Shown here one piece after another: positions 6,929-8,810 of a DNA stretch of 8,810 nt. Location: contig DGGS01000023.1 in assembly GCA_002392325.1 (NCBI GenBank), forward strand, positions 1 through 8,810, in the 5' to 3' direction. A program made the translations under genes and the position numbers. The notes beneath the pieces were generated by a model, which saw only the letters and a program-made list of their open reading frames with translations, did no database searches and was not told where the DNA came from. The stretch's first letter is position 1, and every line of letters starts with the position of its first letter. The stretch is from Bacteroidales bacterium UBA3868. Lineage in GTDB: Bacteria; Bacteroidota; Bacteroidia; Bacteroidales; WCHB1-69.

Positions 6929-7137
6929 TCACAGGTTTTTATGGTGCAAAAATACAGATATTTTAAAACATCTTATGTCCGATAAAACATCAAGGATGAT
7001 GTTTCCTGCTGGGGCATCCTTTGATTCCGTGCCGCCCCGGTTGCCGTGCGACGTTTTTGATTTTCTCACGACAGCATCCCTCAGACGGCACGCAAATTGC
7101 TCAAGTTGTTTTTTCCTAATACCTGCAGGTCATTCAT
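6929..7137 (-). CDS. Candidate small ORF, possibly joined by a -1 frameshift or a frameshifted remnant
   Basis: I do not recognise this product. On the minus strand an ATG at 7137, preceded by AGGA, opens an 18-codon frame ending in TGA. It contains G-G-A-A-A-A-A-A-C, placing the heptamer A AAA AAC in phase for a -1 slip. The -1 frame is open for 66 codons between stop codons at 7130-7132 and 6929-6931, with no in-frame ATG. It has protein-like text, for example D-A-P-A-G-N-I-I-L-D-V-L-S-D-I, and its last 12 or so codons run through repeat copy 1. The region is locally richer in GC (34 of 60 bases at 7021-7080) than its surroundings. The opposite strand also has a 113-codon frame (6840-7181) of low-complexity F/S/C composition, which I consider less likely. 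A pseudogene, a real recoded peptide and chance all remain possible. Confidence 0.25.
6935..6970. repeat. 36-base perfect direct repeat, copy 1
   Basis: Every base matches 7800-7835. The repeat includes ATGGTGCAAAAATACAGATA. On the minus strand it contains TATTTTTG (plus-strand CAAAAATA, 6947-6954), an exact TAnnTTTG box. In this copy that box points toward the tRNA terminator and has no evident gene behind it. The identity stops sharply at both ends. Confidence 0.9.
7121..7130. repeat. 10-base palindrome ACCTGCAGGT
   Basis: A perfect self-complementary decamer in the otherwise unassigned stretch before the lipoprotein gene's 3' end. It overlaps the start of the candidate small ORF. It may be a protein-binding site or chance. 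Confidence 0.3.
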
Positions 7138-7224
7138 TGTTTCCTATAGTGCTTTGTACTTCTATTAATACAGTCAAATAAAGCATTCAAATTATATGGG
7201 TGTTGGGCATTTTTTGGGAAAAAA
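7138..7224. other. AT-rich spacer downstream of the lipoprotein gene
   Basis: I see no gene here. No convincing terminator for the minus-strand lipoprotein gene is visible; the T- and A-runs near 7210-7224 do not form a clear stem. Confidence 0.4.
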
Positions 7225-7794
7225 TTATTGCAATCGAAACATATCTATTTCTTCAATTTTTTCATACGATTGACTATATTGTCCATTTAAGAACAGTAAG
7301 AAACGATTATATGAAACGCTTTGCTTTCGCTCTTTCGGCATCAGTTCAGAGAGAAACCGTTTCATATATAGATTGCAGTAACTGGTCTTATAATAAAACT
7401 CATTGACACTCAACATTGGATTTGATAAGAGTTTGTTCTGCAAGAATGCGTCTGTATAATACTCAGTTAAAACATATAAATGGATATTTGCTTTGTCGCA
7501 AAAATCTTGAATATTTTTCAAAGAAACGCAAACATTGCTCGAACAGTGAGGAGACCATAAGTAAAGAAGCGTTTTATCATTATTATTCAGCATTTCGGTT
7601 AGTTGGTTAGCTGTAATGGCCATAATTCTTCCATCATTTTGATGGGGAATTTCATTTACTGAACTCACGAAGTGAATTTGCTCTTTCTCCTCGTACGTCA
7701 ATCGTTTATAGCCGCTGTTAAAACCAGGTGTATGAATAATAGCACAAGCTTGTAACATCACGGATAAAAGCCCAGAAATCAAAATTTTTTTCAT
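7225..7794 (-). CDS. Small lipoprotein with probable thioredoxin-like fold
   Basis: The 189-residue product starts M-K-K-I-L-I and has a lipoprotein signal peptide with lipobox L-Q-A-C, lipid cysteine at 17. Residues 75-89 (T-L-L-Y-L-W-S-P-H-C-S-S-N-V-C) resemble the thioredoxin strand and active-site turn, but the cysteines C84 and C89 are separated by four residues instead of two. A later strand and turn, R-F-L-L-F-L-N-G-Q (164-172), looks like the thioredoxin C-terminal hairpin, though no cis-proline precedes it. C99 and C140 are further cysteines. I infer a periplasm- or surface-facing thiol protein of uncertain activity; the substrate is unknown. The gene is strongly AT-rich (18 G/C of 60 at 7261-7320, against 43 of 60 at 8281-8340 in nth), which suggests acquisition. 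It stands alone, divergent from nth, with its promoter in repeat copy 2. Confidence 0.72.
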   Translation of the reverse strand: MKKILISGLLSVMLQACAIIHTPGFNSGYKRLTYEEKEQIHFVSSVNEIPHQNDGRIMAITANQLTEMLNNNDKTLLYLWSPHCSSNVCVSLKNIQDFCDKANIHLYVLTEYYTDAFLQNKLLSNPMLSVNEFYYKTSYCNLYMKRFLSELMPKERKQSVSYNRFLLFLNGQYSQSYEKIEEIDMFRLQ

Positions 7795-7799
7795 ATTCT

Positions 7800-7835
7800 G
7801 TTTTTATGGTGCAAAAATACAGATATTTTAAAACA
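7800..7835. repeat. 36-base perfect direct repeat, copy 2
   Basis: Identical to 6935-6970, 829 bases away from it. The copy starts 5 bases before the lipoprotein ATG (read on the minus strand), so here the repeat is that gene's whole proximal leader and core promoter. The two copies bracket the lipoprotein gene and the candidate small ORF region. Confidence 0.9.
7812..7819 (-). promoter_or_regulatory. Likely promoter -7 box of the lipoprotein gene
   Basis: The minus strand reads TATTTTTG, an exact TAnnTTTG match 17 bases before the lipoprotein ATG, leaving a very short leader. Upstream on that strand are TTTTTG (about 14 bases away) and ATTG (about 22 bases away); neither sits at the ideal -33 spacing. 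Confidence 0.5.
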
Positions 7836-7868
7836 AAAAGGCAATTCTCCAAATTCAGAATTTCTGCG

Positions 7869-7876
7869 TATCTTTG
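7869..7876 (+). promoter_or_regulatory. Upstream nth promoter-like -7 box
   Basis: TATCTTTG is an exact TAnnTTTG match 59 bases before the nth ATG. It is part of a decamer TATCTTTGCC that recurs 38 bases downstream. The -33 region is weak. Confidence 0.45.
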
Positions 7877-7906
7877 CCGCACCGTATTGCAACAATTTTA
7901 TGATGA

Positions 7907-7914
7907 TATCTTTG
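7907..7914 (+). promoter_or_regulatory. Proximal nth promoter -7 box
   Basis: TATCTTTG is an exact TAnnTTTG match 21 bases before the nth ATG. An ATTG at 7886-7889, 17 bases upstream, may be the -33 element. Transcription would begin roughly 7920-7925 and give a leader of about 10-15 bases. Confidence 0.55.
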
Positions 7915-7935
7915 CCAACCAAATTTTGAATTGCT

Positions 7936-8568
7936 ATGCGAAAAAAAGAAAAGATATCCTTCCTCTTAGACTATTTCCAGAAAAACCAGCCCGATGTGCA
8001 GTCGGAGCTGCAATATAAAAACCCTTACCAGCTGTTGGTGGCCACCATGCTGGCGGCACAGTGCACCGACAAACGGGTGAACATGGTAACACCGGCCCTG
8101 TTTGAGGCCTACCCCACCCCTTTGGAGATGTCCAAGGCATCTGTGGAGGAAATCCTTTCCTTTGTCAAGTCCGTGTCGTACCCCAACAGCAAGGCCGCGC
8201 ACCTGTCCGCGATGAGCAAGATGCTGGTCAGCGACTTCGGCGGCGAAGTCCCCGCCACTATGGAAGAGCTTACCTCTTTGCCGGGCGTGGGACGCAAGAC
8301 CGCCAATGTGGTGCTGGCTTTCGCCTTCGGGCAGGCCGCCATGCCCGTTGACACACATGTGTTCCGCGTGGCGCACCGGCTCGGGCTTGTTAAGGATGCG
8401 CCTACCCCAGACGCGGTGGAAAAACAACTGGTGAAGCTGTTTCCAACAGAATACATTTCACGCGCGCACCACTGGCTGCTGCTGCACGGACGCTATATCT
8501 GCACCGCCCGCAAACCGCATTGCGACGAGTGCCCGATACGGGAAGCGTGCGAGGAAAATATTGGGTGA
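7936..8568 (+). CDS. nth: Endonuclease III (DNA glycosylase/AP lyase)
   Basis: The 210-residue product matches the usual endonuclease III length. It removes oxidised pyrimidines from DNA and cuts the resulting abasic site in base excision repair. The helix-hairpin-helix L-P-G-V-G-R-K-T-A-N-V (115-125) carries the catalytic lysine K121, and V-D-T-H-V-F-R-V (138-145) carries the catalytic aspartate D139. The [4Fe-4S] ligands C189, C196, C199 and C205 have the exact C-X6-C-X2-C-X5-C spacing. N-terminal M-L-A-A-Q-C-T-D (38-45) is also typical. The start at 7936 follows the proximal promoter box closely, and no upstream in-frame start is needed. The gene is GC-rich, in strong contrast to the AT-rich lipoprotein gene divergent from it. 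Confidence 0.97.
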   Translation: MRKKEKISFLLDYFQKNQPDVQSELQYKNPYQLLVATMLAAQCTDKRVNMVTPALFEAYPTPLEMSKASVEEILSFVKSVSYPNSKAAHLSAMSKMLVSDFGGEVPATMEELTSLPGVGRKTANVVLAFAFGQAAMPVDTHVFRVAHRLGLVKDAPTPDAVEKQLVKLFPTEYISRAHHWLLLHGRYICTARKPHCDECPIREACEENIG

Positions 8569-8572
8569 AAGA

Positions 8573-8626
8573 GGTAAAGGGTGCACGGTACACGGCGCAA
8601 GGGTGCTCGGTGCAAGGGTAAAGGGT
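8573..8626. repeat. Degenerate GGGT-rich repeat patch after nth
   Basis: Short imperfect repeats stand between two convergent genes. GGTAAAGGGT occurs at 8573-8582 and 8617-8626, and CGGCGCAAGGGT (8593-8604) recurs with one change as CGGTGCAAGGGT (8608-8619), 15 bases apart. Other GGTgCaCGGTaC-like units lie between. No stem with a T-run is seen, so this is not a standard terminator. It resembles degenerate intergenic repeats rather than coding DNA. Confidence 0.6.
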
Positions 8627-8655
8627 ACAGGAGGAATGGATTGGGTGTGGATGTA

Positions 8656-8810
8656 TTATTGCTTTTTAAATGTATATCCATATCCGGCATCAATGATGCT
8701 TCTGTCGTCTGAAAGCACCAATTTGTCGTTGCCGAGTTCTGACACTTTGGAATTGTCACACCAGTTGTTGATGTTCAGGAACAATTCCCCGTCTTTTCGA
8801 GTAAGCGAAT
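8656..8810 (-). CDS. Unidentified protein, C-terminal 50 codons (5' end outside window)
   Basis: On the minus strand a frame enters from the window edge and ends in TAA at 8656-8658. The visible residues include G-E-L-F-L-N-I-N-N-W, then K-L-V-L-S-D-D-R-S-I-I-D-A-G-Y-G-Y-T-F-K-K-Q at the end. The other two minus-strand frames stop early, which supports this one. The text looks coding and mostly beta-like, but I cannot name a family. It converges on nth with the repeat patch between. Confidence 0.65.
   Translation of the reverse strand, partial: SLTRKDGELFLNINNWCDNSKVSELGNDKLVLSDDRSIIDAGYGYTFKKQ

Noticed and set aside
6840..7181. 113-codon plus-strand frame in the islet
   Set aside because: Its composition is rich in F, S, C and R with no motif, and it is antisense to the better-looking minus frame. 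I would not annotate it, though a similarity search of both strands is justified.
6518..7835. Integrative element attached at the tRNA-His 3' end
   Set aside because: No second copy of the tRNA 3' sequence is present in the window and no integrase is seen; the 36-base repeat is unrelated to the tRNA.
6935..7835. CRISPR array based on the 36-base repeat length
   Set aside because: There are only two copies, separated by 829 bases that contain a gene, with no spacer-like spacing and no cas genes.
6935..7835. Classical insertion sequence
   Set aside because: No transposase and no terminal inverted repeats are visible; 36 bases is too long for an ordinary target-site duplication.
8402..8759. 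Minus-strand frames overlapping the nth 3' end (8402-8593 and 8493-8759)
   Set aside because: They run through the nth coding region and the repeat patch in other frames; the coding-like frame at the window end is the one ending at 8656.

Overview
The window looks like chromosomal DNA from a member of the Bacteroidota, most likely the order Bacteroidales. The evidence is a TamL-type lipoprotein Omp85 protein, Bacteroidales-like TAnnTTTG promoter -7 boxes (such as TATCTTTG and TATTTTTG), starts without convincing Shine-Dalgarno sequences, and a tRNA-His without an encoded CCA. The genus cannot be fixed from this sequence.

Layout. From 1 to 3496 on the plus strand lies a tight envelope cluster: the 3' part of mreC, mreD (8-base overlap) and tamL (5-base gap). 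MreC and MreD are the periplasmic and membrane parts of the rod-shape (elongasome) system; TamL is an outer-membrane beta-barrel assembly lipoprotein. Converging on it from the minus strand is a housekeeping block, read in the order cdd (cytidine deaminase), dnaB (replicative helicase), and a SpoU/TrmH-type RNA 2'-O-methyltransferase. dnaB and the methyltransferase are 20 bases apart and probably co-transcribed. A perfect 14+14 base inverted repeat separates cdd from dnaB.

From about 6265 to 7935 the window changes character. A tRNA-His gene with its own promoter and a strong intrinsic terminator is followed by about 1.2 kb of mostly AT-rich DNA. This stretch holds one recognisable gene, a small lipoprotein with a probable degenerate thioredoxin-like fold (minus strand, 7225-7794). 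A perfect 36-base direct repeat (6935-6970 and 7800-7835) brackets it; the copy next to the lipoprotein start carries that gene's likely promoter. Just inside the distal copy is a more GC-rich patch with an overlooked minus-strand reading frame, which could be joined to an upstream ATG by an in-phase A AAA AAC slippery heptamer. This islet is the accessory part of the window and the most worthwhile place to look.

The GC-rich nth gene (endonuclease III, 7936-8568) follows behind two tandem TATCTTTGCC promoter-like boxes. The window ends with a degenerate GGGT-rich repeat patch and the C-terminal 50 codons of an unidentified minus-strand gene.

Most of the window is ordinary core genome. I see no CRISPR array, transposase, integrase, phage gene or recognisable defence system.
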